Source of the DNA: Alisma plantago-aquatica
Lineage: Eukaryota; Streptophyta; Magnoliopsida; Alismatales; Alismataceae
NCBI GenBank assembly: GCA_963693085.1
Contig: OY856409.1
Span: 1,164,854,749-1,164,918,748 of the forward strand
Length of the DNA stretch: 64,000 nt
Direction: 5' to 3'
Shown here: positions 1-11,962 of the stretch, in pieces
Layout of the letters: each line of letters starts with the position of its first letter
Numbering within the stretch: position 1 is the first letter of the stretch
Translations under genes and position numbers: made by a program
Notes under the pieces: model-generated
What the model saw: the letters and a program-made list of their open reading frames with translations, nothing else
Database searches by the model: none
Told to the model about the DNA's origin: nothing

Positions 1-1609
1 CTCGCTTCGTCACTCATCATCCATGAGTGTCTCTCCACTACTAATCAGGGAGTCACCACACCACCAACACCACATACGAGGAGGAGGAAGAAGAGGCATT
101 AGAGACAAATGTTGATGCAATGACTGACTCCTTAGAACCAAAGATCACCACCTATCCAAAATGGGGTAAGAGGATTGCTACCCCTTCTTCTTCATGTCCT
201 CTGCCCCACCCTACACCAGCCCGCTACTCCATTTATTCAATAATGGAAGGGTCGCAATAACATCTAGGAGCCCGACGAAAATTGGTGATTGAGGAAGAAG
301 AGGATGTTCAAGAAGAGAAATCTAAGCAAAGAATGCCATTGAATCTTGATACTATCTCAGGATCAAAGTCATATGAGGGTGAGGAGGAGGAGGAGGACAC
401 GGGTGATGAGGAGCTGAGTCCAGAGCCATTGGACATTGTGACCTTGTTGGGGGTGGATAGGCGGGAAGTAATTGGTAAGATTCCTAAGGGGGTATCATAT
501 GGGAGAGGGAGAAAGAGAAAGATCAAAATGACCCCCTATACCCCTAGTGCATGACAAGGAGGGTCATTGCAACTAGGTATGCTTGCCAACATGTGATGGA
601 TGCACTAGGATTTAGACAACAAATGTGGTGTGACTGGTATAGATGTGGATTGTATTGGGTGCTCTTTTTTTTGGTCGGTCAAAAAAACGTGTTACTATAT
701 AATTCTAAAACTTTGGGTACAAACTTTGCGCCCCTATACAACCAGGGATGAAGACATCCGAAAGAACAAAAAAAAGTTTATAGGACCCCCAAAAGAAGAA
801 AAGGAACAAGACCCCAAGACTTCTAAGAAAGTACAAACACTGCCTAATAGATAAGGGCATTAACCAAAAACTAGAAAAACACTAGCATTAATCCCACCTT
901 CAAATTGTGTCATCTTGGAAGACTGGAAACTGACCAAATATAAAAGGAAGTGCTATATCATCTAGAAGAGATGAATAAAGGTTCCTTCACCAAGCCAAAA
1001 GCATCCAAGCTGTAGAAAGCAAAGCAGGAAGAGCCCTTCCATGAGCAGTCCTTCAGTTGATGTCCTTGAAAAGAAAAAAAGCCACCTTCCCCATCACTGG
1101 CATTGTGAACATCTCATAAAGTATGAGGGAAAGATAGATTTCCTAATCCTCTTCACCAATCAATAGACAAGCAGATTTAGAGGCTCAACCGGATCACACA
1201 TCTACACCAAGGAGAAAATCTCAATCAGTAGAGTCGAACTGGATGAGTACAGAGTTCAAACCAGTCTTTTCCTAGCTGACTTTTTCTTTCTTTTTGTCCA
1301 TGACTGGTTGAAGACCATGGAATCAGAATCCCACTGATCGAAGTCACCTTCAGAGACATTGGAATCCTCATCCTCAAATAGGTTCTCCTTCCTATCCCGG
1401 TGCTTAGCTGAGAATCCACAACTCTCCCAGACTCTGTTGATCTTCCAAGAGTCAGATCCATTGTCTTCTTTGCCACGATTCGCTAACTCCAGCTCCCAAT
1501 CAAAGCCGAGGGTACCTGCATTACAAACCGGAGTGCTCCTGAGCATATCAGGTTTGGTCTGTTGAGTGCTGGTACCAACAGAGGGGTTCTGGTGATCACC
1601 AATGTATTG
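1..1609. other. Unrecognised sequence left of the ATHILA-like remnant
   Basis: No gene is recognisable here. The left part has a purine-rich stretch that reads as a 90-codon, glutamate-rich open frame on the + strand (282-554) with a basic C-terminus (GRGRKRK). A 125-codon open frame lies on the minus strand at 1256-1633. Neither has a motif I recognise, and both lie in sequence of biased composition. By position this may be the upstream interior of the same ATHILA-like element whose ORF1-like domain begins near 1610; that is inference only. Confidence 0.4.
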
Positions 1610-2280
1610 GGTGCTCTTTGATGCACAAGACACTTATATTGAGCTAACACAACAATTCTTTGCAACCTTGGAGAAAGTCAAGTACATAGGCGAGGAAGAA
1701 ATCAGATTTGGGCTGTAGAATCATATACATACAATCACAAAATCACAGTTGAACAACATCTTTTCCAGGGTTCCTAAAAAAGCAAAGTTGCTTGATGAAG
1801 GCCACATAGAAAGAGAGATAGATATAAATTATCGATCTATGTGGTATATCATGACACAACAAAGAAACTTCATAGTTGGCAAGTCAAAGACCATTGATAT
1901 CTACAATCCATATTATAGATATGCACAAAAAGTCATTGCTAATACCATTATTGACCGCTATGATAACCAAGGGATCTGCTCACAAAAAGGTCTTTTCATG
2001 TTGCATGGGGTGATTAAAGGAAATTATTGTAGCCTAGGGACAATGCTCATTGAGCATATGATGTCGGTTCCATTCATGAGAAAAACGCCCTTCTTTATGG
2101 GAGGACTTGTGACCTCCATAGCTAAAGCCCTAGGATGTGACTTGACATGTCTCACCAAAGCCGAGGGAGCAAAGTTTGTGGATTTGTAATACTTAATATG
2201 CTCCCACATGATCACAATGATTGACAAGAAGATGATGTATAATGTCAATCCCCCTCTTCCTAGATTCAACCTTGAACTGC
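1610..2280 (+). pseudogene. ATHILA ORF1-like protein remnant, 5' part
   Basis: One frame runs from about 1610 through 2280 and encodes a decayed protein resembling the plant ATHILA ORF1 retrotransposon family. Seen in order: an IELTQQFFATLE segment near 1640, a TAG stop near 1717, an open stretch of 146 codons (1749-2189) with NPYYRYAQKVIANTI and ALGCDLTCLTKAEGAKFVDL, a TAA at 2187, then more sense codons up to LELP. The frame is cut by insertion of E1 at 2286 and resumes in phase at 50449 when E1 and one CATAT are removed. The family call rests on the resemblance of the 1749-2189 segment; what ORF1 of these elements does is not established. Clearly a pseudogene: several stops and no start supported. 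Confidence 0.55.
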
Positions 2281-2285
2281 CATAT
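2281..2285. repeat. Left target-site duplication of E1 (CATAT)
   Basis: Five bases directly before the TG start of E1's 5' LTR. The identical pentamer follows the CA end of the 3' LTR at 50444-50448, so these two LTRs bound one insertion. Confidence 0.92.
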
Positions 2286-3010
2286 TGTAACACCCTTGGC
2301 CTAGATTTTGGGATAGCCCTAGAAGCTTTGCCTAAGTAAGTTGTTTAGAACCTTGTCTTAATCTTTTGAAAAGTAATTAAGACTTTAAGAGAGTTTATTT
2401 CTCAATTTTGAACTTATTTGCAAATTATTTATGCTTTATATGATAACTTCTGTAAAGATTGCAATTTACCCGAATGAGGGGTTTTTGTGCAAATTATCAC
2501 CTCTAGAGTGTTCCTTCTCTCTCCTATCATCATCTAGAGGAGAGAGAAATAAGGGGATACTTTGTTTGAGTCTTGGTTAAATGATAACACTCATTGTGGT
2601 GAAAGAACTAAAGAAGTGTTGAGTGTTTTTGAACCCTAGATGAGGTTTTTTCGAGCTATGGAGTATATATGGGAATGCCTATTGGCTTGGAATCCATAGA
2701 GGAGGTACCATATTGGTTTGGTAACCTTTAAAAGAACTCATCACAGGATAAGCACCTCAAGTAGGTGAAGCCTATTGGTTTGCATGTTCCTTGCAAAAGT
2801 AGTATTGAATTGCACATAATGTGATATTGGGTTGTGATATCTTGTCAAGCAAGATACCCAATGGCCGATATCTTGTCAATGGATTATCCTCAAGAGTTTT
2901 GTAGGAAAATATAATTATGGATGCATGAAATCACCTTGCATGAACACGTGTCACCCATCTACATATGGTTATGACACCTTACACATACTCTCTCTCTCTT
3001 GAACCTCAAC

Positions 3011-3018
3011 TATATATA
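3011..3018 (+). promoter_or_regulatory. Probable LTR TATA box of E1 (5' copy)
   Basis: TATATATA followed by CCCCTC, conserved at 46833-46840 in the 3' LTR although surrounding bases have diverged. Position in the first quarter of the LTR is unusual; transcription from here is inference. Confidence 0.4.
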
Positions 3019-4030
3019 CCCCTCTTTTTACCTCCTAGTAAACCTTTTGACTCCTTTACTATATCTTGCTTGGTGGACGACCCTAGGAGCTCAAGGAGCA
3101 AGGGGAATGTTGAGCAACTTTTCCAAGGTAAAGCCATTATCATCTTCAACCTTGGAAAGACTATGCTTCTTGGATCATGATTCTTTCCTTTCCTTCCTTC
3201 TTCACCAAGTTCCTTACTATGATATCTTCTTTCATATAGAAGTGTTGTGATCGAGTTTTGGACTTTTGATAAGTAATATTCAACCTTGGGAACGTGGAGC
3301 TTTGGATCTTGAAGCTCTTGTGTTGATATTGAGGCGAGTTATATAACTTGAACTCAATTTTATTATTATTCACCGTCTATCATGCAATACTTGGTCATTC
3401 TTTCTCCACATCCACTTTTCTTATTTGAATGATTGTTCTATGAGCTCTAATGGAGATATGGGGTTGTTTTCCATGAACTAGAGTGGTTATGGATGAAAAG
3501 TTGGAGCTTGAAGATGATGGAGCCGATATGCACAAGCTGATATCAGTTTGTGGGAAACCCTAGCCTGATACAAAAGTAAATGAATGGAAACCAATACACA
3601 TGAACTACTGCCTCTTTTAGTCTGTTATCTGAGTAGGACTGCTATCCTCTCAATTGTCTAACTTGTCATCTAAGACTAAGAATAGGGTAGGCCGATATCT
3701 AGAAGATAGCCAAGTTGATATGCATACTTGCACCATCACATGGATCGCCGACATGACTTGTGATACTCTAAAATGATATGTTGTTCTTAGGCCGATATGG
3801 CCAACCTTAACCCTAAACCGCTACACTCATAATTTGACACCCATCTAGCCTGACACATCATGTGAAGATGGGGGCATTACACTCTTTGAAGCCTTGGTCG
3901 ATACACCAAGTAGTGGTAAGGCCAATAGGTGAGAGAACTAAGGTGTTGAATAAGGGTTCACCCGATGCAAATAAAACCCTAGAGGACGATATCCCATAGT
4001 GATAAATGGCCAATACACAAAGGGATAGCA

Positions 4031-4197
4031 AGGTTGATACACTACTTGATAGAGTGGCTGATACCCTAGTTGATGGTGTGGCTGATACACTAGTTGATAG
4101 AGGGGCTGATACCCTAGTTGATGGTGAGTCTGACACACCAGTTGATAGAGTGGCTGATACCCTAGTTGATGGTGTGGATGGCACATTGGTTGGTTGA
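4031..4197. repeat. 24-bp minisatellite in E1 5' LTR (48-bp higher-order unit)
   Basis: About seven 24-bp units, each like CTAGTTGATRGNGTGGCTGA plus TACC or CACA. Two unit types alternate (GATAGAG then GATGGTG), giving a 48-bp super-unit. The 3' LTR has the same seven-unit array at about 47832-47998, so the array predates insertion. Because 24 is a multiple of three, all six frames stay open and give spurious repetitive ORFs (VADTLVDR/G on +; STRVSATL on minus). Confidence 0.85.
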
Positions 4198-5569
4198 GTG
4201 GCTAATATCCTAGTTATAGGATGGCCGATATACAAATGGGTTTATGTGGCTGATGCACAAAGAGATAGGGTGGTTGATACCCTAAAGTACACTAAAGTCG
4301 ATATACCTTCTCAAGCACCTCTAAACTGATACCATTTGACATCCTTTGGCTGATATAAGTAATGATACTTTGATCGACACAAGTAGATGTGTCTAGGCCG
4401 ATACAAGGATTAGAGTTAAGGTCGATACACCTTGATGAGTGTAGGCCAATACACCTTGAATACAATCAATGAATACATTATGAAGTAATGAGATGGATGC
4501 ACTTTAATAAGTGTAGATTGATAAACCCTAAAGAAGGTAAAATCAATATAATAAGTGTGTTGAAGCCAACATCCTAGTAAGGATGAGAGAGAAACTTGTA
4601 CTACTCACATGAGAAAGGCAATACTTCATGTTGATAATCAATTGATGATATTTGATGAAGTATGCTTGAACACTTATGGCAATTATATAACTCTTAGGAT
4701 GTGAATTAGGGTTTGATTGATAAATATGCACTTGAAAACCCTAAACTAATTACAAGGGAAAACCCTAACCCTAATTATAAGAAGGTTGCAATTTAAATGA
4801 TTCTCTTTGTGGCATGGTCATGATATTTATTTGATATTGCATTTGCTATGAAATCCTAACCATGCAGGTGTTATGAAATGATGAGCTTAGCCAGGTATGA
4901 GCTATGATGAATTAACATAATACATATTATATAAGGCCTTGTGAGCCAGGTGATATACTCGTACAACAAGTATGACTTATATATGGGTCTCATGACTTAG
5001 AGATGATTGTTACCTGGTAAAAGGTGACATTGTTCAATAATGAACTGAGGGTTTGATACCCAACACATGTGATCATGATAATGATAATGATGAAGGGATG
5101 AGATTCCCAATAAAATGTTCAGGGGATTGAGATCCCAGGATGAGTGTAATAAGATATGTTTCAATTGATACAAGATTTCTCAAAAACATGTTACACCTTT
5201 CTATGAAGCATTTATCTACAATTCATGCTTGTAACTTGATTGATGCTAAAAGATATTGTAATGTACTTAATCTGTCAAGTGAACTAAAAATGTAGTTGCC
5301 CTGGCCATAGACCCATTCAGTGTCAGAACTTACTGGATGGCAAAATAAGTTTTACTTAGAGTGCATATTTTTTAATATGTGAGGGTGCAAGACGAGTATT
5401 TCCTTACTTCCTTCAAACCCCAATATTAGCTTTGAGCCATTTTCCTCAAAAGAGTGTGATTGTAGGTCGTAGCTCTAGTGAAACATCAGGATTGGTGGTA
5501 AAGCCATACCCTGAGAAGAGTATGGCTGTAGGCCATGACTCTCTCTCTTTCTTTATGTGTATATATATG

Positions 5570-5574
<5 letters not shown>

Positions 5575-5628
<54 letters not shown>
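5575..5628. repeat. (TA)n microsatellite
   Basis: About 27 uninterrupted TA steps following CTCTCTCTTTCTTTATGTG. The homologous place in the 3' LTR holds an AC run (49346-49373) instead. Confidence 0.95.
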
Positions 5629-5630
<2 letters not shown>

Positions 5631-6000
5631 TGAGTGAATGTAGGTGATACCCTGAACAGAGAACATACTACATGTCGTATCTCCATAGCAAAGAGACTCT
5701 ATATGCCAGGTTAGCTAAAATGCAGATTGACTCATATGTCACTGCCAATAATCTCGTACTGATCGAAAATGGAGAGGTCGTGGATTTCGGCTCTTCCATA
5801 GACATATATGGAACTCATGCCTACTTCGCAGTGGTCAGTTGGAGCATGGAAGGTATATTCCCATCCCCGCAGGGAATAATATGGATTGTTTAAAGATGTA
5901 ATCAGTCGTATTATGTATTTTTTTAATGATCAAATACGAAAACATTGAATGAGGCTGTAATTACTTTTACATGTCTTAGTTGATCAATATTATACATGTT

Positions 6001-6391
6001 TGTAAGGCCCCTAAACTTTCTTAATGAGTTTCATTAGCTTAATTACCATAATTTTATGCTTAGAGCCATAATATAACATTTTTATACGTTTTTAAATCAT
6101 AATACAAGCTTAAGTTTCAAATTTGGTCCAATTTAGACATTGTTTGAGCAAGTTATGCAATTTTCTGTACATTTTGGACTTTTCTGTAATTTACCCAATT
6201 GAGGGGTTTTCTTTGCAATTTGTCACATACATTATGTTCCTTAGATGTTATATTATCATTCTTGAGTGTTTTGATCCATGGGGATACTAGTTGAGCCATG
6301 GTTTGAAGGTGTTTTCATCAAGGGTATTTTAGGGTTTACCCCTTCATGGATGAGCTACCTTTAGTAGCTATCAACTAATGAATTATGTGAT
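6001..6391 (+). repeat. E2 5' LTR, segment a
   Basis: Aligns with 31134-31525 of E2's 3' LTR (shared block around CAATTGAGGGGTTTTCTTTG). The first 100 bp are the most diverged. It ends at GAATTATGTGATT, where the LINE tail begins. Confidence 0.88.
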
Positions 6392-6539
6392 TTTTTTTAT
6401 TAAGCCAGGGGACCATCTATTCACCCCACTCCCCTCATGTGGGCACAACAAGAAAAAGAGCATACATCTCCTGCTAAATAGCAGGTCATACCCCCACAGA
6501 ACCCACAACATGGACACTAAACCACACAAGCCACCCAAA

Positions 6540-9500
6540 TCACCTCTTACCCTGCCGCAACACTATATAAGGCGACATGTGTTTTTCAAGGAACACCATG
6601 CCCCTAATCCTAGCTGGGACATCCCTAAGGTCAGAAACAACGAGCAGTTCATTGAAGTTCACTCCCCATCTCCCTATCTCCCTTGGAATCGAATTTATAG
6701 CTCTATGCACCAACAAACCATCAATGTCCTTCTCCACAAAGACCTCCTTCACCTCCTTGATCAGGTTACCGATCTTCCAGGGGGCGATTTCCACTCCCCA
6801 TAGCATACCATACACTGATCTATCATCAATCTCCACAATAGAAACGCGTAGAAACTGGTCATCCACGAACTTAATGCCAACTGCGCAAGCTTGGATGAGC
6901 GCCATCTGGTAGCTATCAGCCGTCAACCAAGCTTTGGTAATCTGACATACTGCAGCATGATGGTTCCTAACAATGCCAGCCATCCACCATATTCTATGCC
7001 CATGAGGATCACGGTTCTGCCCAACGACAATGTTCAACTTCAGATTATAAATGTCAGGATTCATCCACCTCTCCAGACTTATCTCCTTCAGAACGTACTT
7101 AGGATCCTCCACACCATATGCTTTAGATCTGTTATGAAATGTAGTATCAGCTATGCGGGTAAAGCTCTTCTATTTCATCATAGCGTTAATCTGATACATC
7201 AACCAATCCACCTCCCTGTTCCAGAGAATTCTTTTGTTGTCGTACCTAGTCGCACATCTCATACGCCATATGCAATAAGGAATAATAGTGGCCATGCAAG
7301 CCACAAGCCACAACTGCAAATCATCAGATCTACCAAAAGAGCACATAGCAAGTAAGGTAATCTGATCCGTGGGGGTAGGATAATTAGTAACCTCAGTGAA
7401 TCTAGTCCAGAAGGAAGTAGCAAGCTGACTATGGAAGAAAAGATGGTCTATACTTTCCATACTTGGCTCATCACAACAATCACAACGGGACGCTAAAGCA
7501 ATACAACAGCTGACAACATTTTCATCAGTTGGAATAGCATTCTTCATCATCTTCCAAATGAACGAACTCGCCTAAGGCGACTGAATATGCCATACTCGGT
7601 GAAGCCCCTGTGGTCCATCATATCTCGTACTCCCTAAGACCGTCTTTACCGAACGGATGGAGAATTGTCCCCTCGTATCTGGGACCCAAATGGGATAATC
7701 AACTGTATCTGAGATCTGTTGACCTACCTTCCTAACAAGCTCCACACCATGCTCGTCAAGTACCTGCTGTAGAGAAGACCAATCCCACCCAGTATCATGA
7801 ATCCAGAAATCATGTACCAAAAACGGATGGTTACGATCACTTTTATAATGTGCGTAATCAAATAACCTCTCATCACACCACAAAAAATCCCAGAAAGGAA
7901 TGTTACCCCTCCCAACAATCCAGCGACAGTGAGGGTATATACTCAGAAACATATTCCAAATCCGCTTCCAGTAAGGAGATGCATTTGATCTATACTTCAG
8001 ATGATTGGGATATAGAGCTGAACGACTATACACTCTACTAGCATACTTATCGCTGCAAAACTTGGCCCATAAGGTGTCACCAACAATCAGCTCCCAACAC
8101 GCCTTAGCCACAAAGGCGTCGTTAATGTGGTGAGTATTCGACAAACCTAAACCACCTTGTTCCACCGACACAGCCACTCTGTCCCAACTAACCCACACTT
8201 TCATGTGACAATTCACCCGATCTGCCCATAGGAACTTTGATAACATAGCATCAACACATTTAGAAATACCATTCGGAATGCCGACGGCAATCGCTGTGTA
8301 CACCATAGTAGAAGCAAGAACATGTGTGATCAAAAGCTTCCTGCCCGCAAAAGATAACAGCCTGGACTTCCACGAGGCAATCTTGTGAGAAATCTTCTGA
8401 ATTAGAAACTCAAAATCAGGTAATAAGTTCCTTCCAACTCTAATCGGCACTCCCATATAGACAAAATTGTCGACCACATTATCCATCTGAATAGTTGCCC
8501 CTATATCCATCTTAGTGACCGGGTCTTTGCTGCCAACGATACATGAGGACTTCAACCTATTAATACACTGGGCTGACGCTCTCTCATACATAGAAAGTAA
8601 GTTCTGGATCTCATCCATCGTGTTAGGAGTAGCATTCAAACATACCATAATATCATCAGCATAACAAAGAAACAAAGGAGGAGTCCCGTTTCCCCTAGTT
8701 CGAAACCTCGCCAACCTTCGCAATTCCCCCATATGCGTAATCCGTCTGCATAGAATCTCTTCAAATAGAATGAAAAGAAAAGGAGATATCGCATTACCTT
8801 GTTTCAGCCCTCTGAGCAAAGGGAAGAAACCTGCAGACTCGTCCCCTATTGTGACTGTCGCCCAAGAATTTGAGAAGAAACTAATACACAGCTCAATGAA
8901 CTCCTTGGTGAAACTGAACCTCGCCATGATCCAATCTAGGACGTCCCACTTGATCCGGTCGTAAGCCTTAGACATATCAAGCTTAATCATGATGTTCGGC
9001 CTCTCGCCCCCATGGTATATGTCATGCATCAATTCCTTCACCAACCTGACATGGTGAGTAATCTCCCTTCCTCTAATGAACGTCGCTTGCTCAATGGATA
9101 TCAACGCCGAAATTAAGCATACCATCCTATTACTGATAATTCTAGCAAGGATTCTCAAAGCTACATTCTCTACAGATATCGGGCGGAAATCCTTCTCCAA
9201 AAAGGTCGGATTGTCATTCTTTGGAATAAGAACAATACTGCAACAGAACAAGCTACGGTGACAATTCTGTCTAAGGAAGAAGGCCTCTACGAGCTTCATA
9301 AAGTCATCTCTGATGTATTCCCAAGAAGCAATGTAAAAAGGGATAGTAAAACCAACAGGATCGGGAGCAGAAAACTTGTCCATTTGACGCATAGTATCAA
9401 ACACCTCGGCTGCACTAGGAACAACAGTGAGAGACGCATTATCATCCATAGTTACAATCTCCGGTATACCAGCTAGGAAATCCTCCAGAACATCCTCATC

Positions 9501-10742
9501 ATGATGTACCATCTCACTGTATGCATTCCTAAAAAACTCAGTAGCACACAAAGCAATCTCATGCGGGTCAGTCACCCTGTCCCCGGATGGTAAAGTAAGG
9601 CATCTTACTCTTCTATTCTTTCTCCGAGACTTCACAACAGCATGGTAAAACTTCGAGTTGCGCTCTCCGTCCTTTAACCACTGAATCCTAGACTTCTCCT
9701 TCCACACTTTCTCCTCAAAATCTAAAGCCTCTTGCAGCTCAAACTCCGCGATTCTCAGGGCAGTCTCATTGTCCATGCATGGGTATTCATCAAAGGCATT
9801 TTGGATAACGTGAACAATATCCTCCAGATCTAAAATCTTTTGGGTAACGTCCCCAAAGGTCTTCCTGCTCCAAGTCTTCAAAGCCTCTCTCACCTTCCTG
9901 ATCTTATAATAGAAAACATTCGACGGGTGCCCATCCCTGGAATCATCCCAATTATCAGCTATAATCTTTAAACACTCCTCATGTTGAAGCCACGTCTGCA
10001 TACAAGCAAAGAAACTCTTCTTTCTAGCAATAACCATATTCCCAGACTTGTACAAGATCGGGCAATGATCCGAAACTCTATAACGAGTAAGGTGAATCGT
10101 AGTGGAATCCGGTCTGAGAGCCGCCCAAGTATCATTCAACAGGATTCTATCAAGTCTCTCCCATATAGTAGGCGTATTATACTGTTTATTGACCCACGTA
10201 AACCTGCTGCCCTCAAACTGCGTCTCCTTTAGACAGCCGTTCTGGATGAAAGAATTGAAATCCACTATCTCCTGAAAGCTCCTGTTATTGCCCCCTCTCT
10301 TCTCCTGATTGATTCTAATGATATTGAAATCACCTGCTAGAAGCCAGCTGCTATATCCAATGATGCCTAACATCTCGTGTATGTCATCCCAGAGAAAACG
10401 TCTGCAAATGTAATTACAGCTCGCATAGACCGCAGTAACAAAGAACAAACTACCGCTATCATCAGTACACTTCATCGTCACATGCTGTCCATGACACCTA
10501 ACAACCTCCGACTTTAGAGTACTGTCCACATAACACCATATTTCCCCCCCTTCAACTGAGTTATCAGTCGCCCAATCCAAATTTACAATGTCCAGAAGCT
10601 CTTCAGCAACCCGAGCATGTAAAAAAGGTTCGAAGATACACACAATCCTGGGTTTATGCCTCCTGCATAACCGACCCAATACCTTCCTAGTCTTATTGTT
10701 CGCCGCCCCCCTTATATTCCAAAAAAGGTATTTAGAGTCCAT
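6540..10742 (-). pseudogene. LINE ORF2: endonuclease, reverse transcriptase, zinc finger and RNase H-like region
   Basis: The protein that nicks the target and copies the LINE RNA. One frame of about 1,400 codons runs from ATG at 10742 to 6540, broken only by TAG at 7572-7574 and 7170-7172. In order: APE-type endonuclease at residues 1-230 (WNIRG near 8, GDFN near 136, SDH near 224); reverse transcriptase at about 500-760 (LDMSKAYDR near 588, GLKQGNAISP near 645, YADD near 695); a Cys/His zinc-finger-like segment straddling the first stop, with CDCCDEP and DHLFFH after it; then a degraded RNase H-like tail (IWWMAGIVRNH, PREIGRWGVNF). Catalytic residues of both enzymes are present, so it looks recently lost. 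The start is 41 bp after the end of ORF1. Confidence 0.9.
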
Positions 10743-10783
10743 GTATAGAGCGTAGGTTCAAACCCAAACATCATCTCTCTCCA

Positions 10784-11951
10784 TCAAAACCTTCTCTCTC
10801 TGTCATCCCAATCATCATAAATGAAAGGAAGCTCACCTTCAGATAGCCTTCTTCTATGAATTGCTCTGTGATGTATACCCTGACGTACATGCTGATCCGA
10901 AGACTCCCCATGAATAGAGTCCCCACGAATAGACAAAACAGTCGATCTATCACTCTTCCTTCTGTATCCGTCTCCCTCTTCCTCATGACCCAGGTGTATA
11001 TAATCACACAGACTTCTGTTATGTAGTATCTTCTTCGTACCATCTTCATCAAAGACTATCCTGCGTGGAACTATTGGTTGTGCTGGAATGCAAACTTCAT
11101 CTACATTTGATTCTGTCTGTGGCATCATCTGCTGCTCCTTCTCACCGGCGCCTACATCATGAGTCTCCACCATCTGTCCACCGTTGCTAATAGTTTTTGA
11201 TTCACATCCATTTCTATTGATAGACAGAGCATTCATCGGTATGTCAAGATCACGACCAATCTCCGTCAAAGAGAAGAGGTTGGATCCAGGTTCTCCACGG
11301 GCCACCATCTGAAGGTGCACATTTGACCTTCTATCCCCATATATCAGAGTAACATACTGAGGTATATCTTCATTGAATGCTTCAACGAGCACCAGAATGC
11401 CTGCTATGTCATCAGGCCCTCTCATCCATCTAGAAGCCACAATCAACCTTCCAAAACTATTCACAATGTTGTCTATCGCCCTGTCATCCCTACATATAAT
11501 TGGCAGTTCTTCAATCCAAAACCATATCGCCTCCTTTCTAGCACATCTTTCACCTTCCTCCATGCCATGCAGGCTAACGTCAAAACCTTTGAACCCCATC
11601 CCCTTAGCATTGGCAACGGCCTGTGCTTCCTTCTCGCTGCCGAAGAAGACAACGGCCTTGCGCTTAGAGAATCGATATAAGTCTGTGGCAAGCGTCCATA
11701 CATTCTTGGGGTGGCCAGCGCTTAGAGACAGGGCATAACTCCGACCAAGAGACTTGGGGTGGCCAGCACACCTCCACCGCCCTACAAAGAGCTTTAGCTT
11801 TTCTCTTACGTTCCTCATCGTCTGGCCCTAGGTCAACAAGTGTTCTTTTAGGAACATGCTGAGGCGCTCCTCGGGCAGGGATACCAACGTTTAGGGGTGG
11901 AAAAGCAGTCCTCGACATAATATTCGGAGGTGTGGGACGATGGTTGTTCAT
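10784..11951 (-). pseudogene. LINE ORF1 (RNA-binding/gag-like protein), frameshifted
   Basis: ORF1 of plant L1 elements is a nucleic-acid-binding partner of ORF2. Here an N-terminal part starting MNNHRP (from 11951) is in one frame and the rest (11818-10784, 344 codons in the long open frame) in another; the switch falls around 11760-11830, where a short segment containing GGGTGGCCAGC appears twice, so a small local duplication may be the cause. The long frame contains KRKAVVFFGSEKEAQAVANA and a tryptophan-containing EAIWFWIEELP, in the style of the DUF4283-like ORF1 domain; I am less sure of that domain than of the position. It directly precedes ORF2 on the same strand. Confidence 0.7.
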
Positions 11952-11962
11952 ATTGACAAAAA

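Larger units (their letters stand above)
2286..6000 (+). repeat. E1 5' LTR, left segment
   Basis: Aligns by eye along its length with 46110-49741 of the 3' LTR. It carries U3 promoter sequence (TATATATA at 3011-3018), about 1 kb rich in CCGATA/CTGATA words (3530-4460), a 24-bp minisatellite (4031-4197) and a TA microsatellite (5575-5628). It stops at ...ATACATGTT where E2 was inserted; the rest is at 34462-35162. The uninterrupted counterpart in the 3' LTR is at 49730-49752. Confidence 0.9.
6392..11962 (-). mobile_element. L1-type LINE, minus strand, inserted in E2's 5' LTR
   Basis: A near full-length non-LTR retrotransposon of about 5.6 kb, read right to left. The A-rich 3' tail appears as a T run at 6385-6395 on the + strand, and the 5' end lies near 11955 just upstream of ORF1. 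It has ORF1 (10784-11951) and ORF2 (6540-10742). Boundaries come from comparing the interrupted LTR with the intact E2 3' LTR (31500-31570): that copy has about 10 bp (GGCTGGGAAA-like) between the two joins that are missing here, and I see no target duplication. This suggests insertion with a small target deletion. Confidence 0.85.

Noticed and set aside
282..554. Acidic 90-codon ORF as a host gene
   Set aside because: Low-complexity GAG/GAA-rich sequence, no start context or domain, inside what is probably an old retroelement.
1256..1633. Minus-strand ORF of 125 codons
   Set aside because: No family recognised, and it overlaps the start of the + strand ATHILA-like frame.
3858..4235. Repetitive ORFs on both strands over the E1 minisatellite (and at 47737-48034)
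   Set aside because: The 24-bp unit is a multiple of three, so all frames stay open. Composition is that of the repeat.
4736..4776. CCCTAA runs resembling telomere repeat
   Set aside because: Only two or three units, also seen at the equivalent place in the other LTR (48533-48570); common in AT-rich plant LTRs.
5672..5893. A 73-codon ORF found at the same place in both E1 LTRs (also 49415-49636)
   Set aside because: Equal length follows from shared ancestry of the LTRs. The peptides differ at about a third of positions, no better than the DNA, and parts of the block also occur in E2's LTR without the frame. A conserved non-coding block is likelier.
10784..11052. Minus-strand ORF of 93 codons in another frame (10771-11052)
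   Set aside because: A shadow of LINE ORF1, which covers the same bases with a longer frame.
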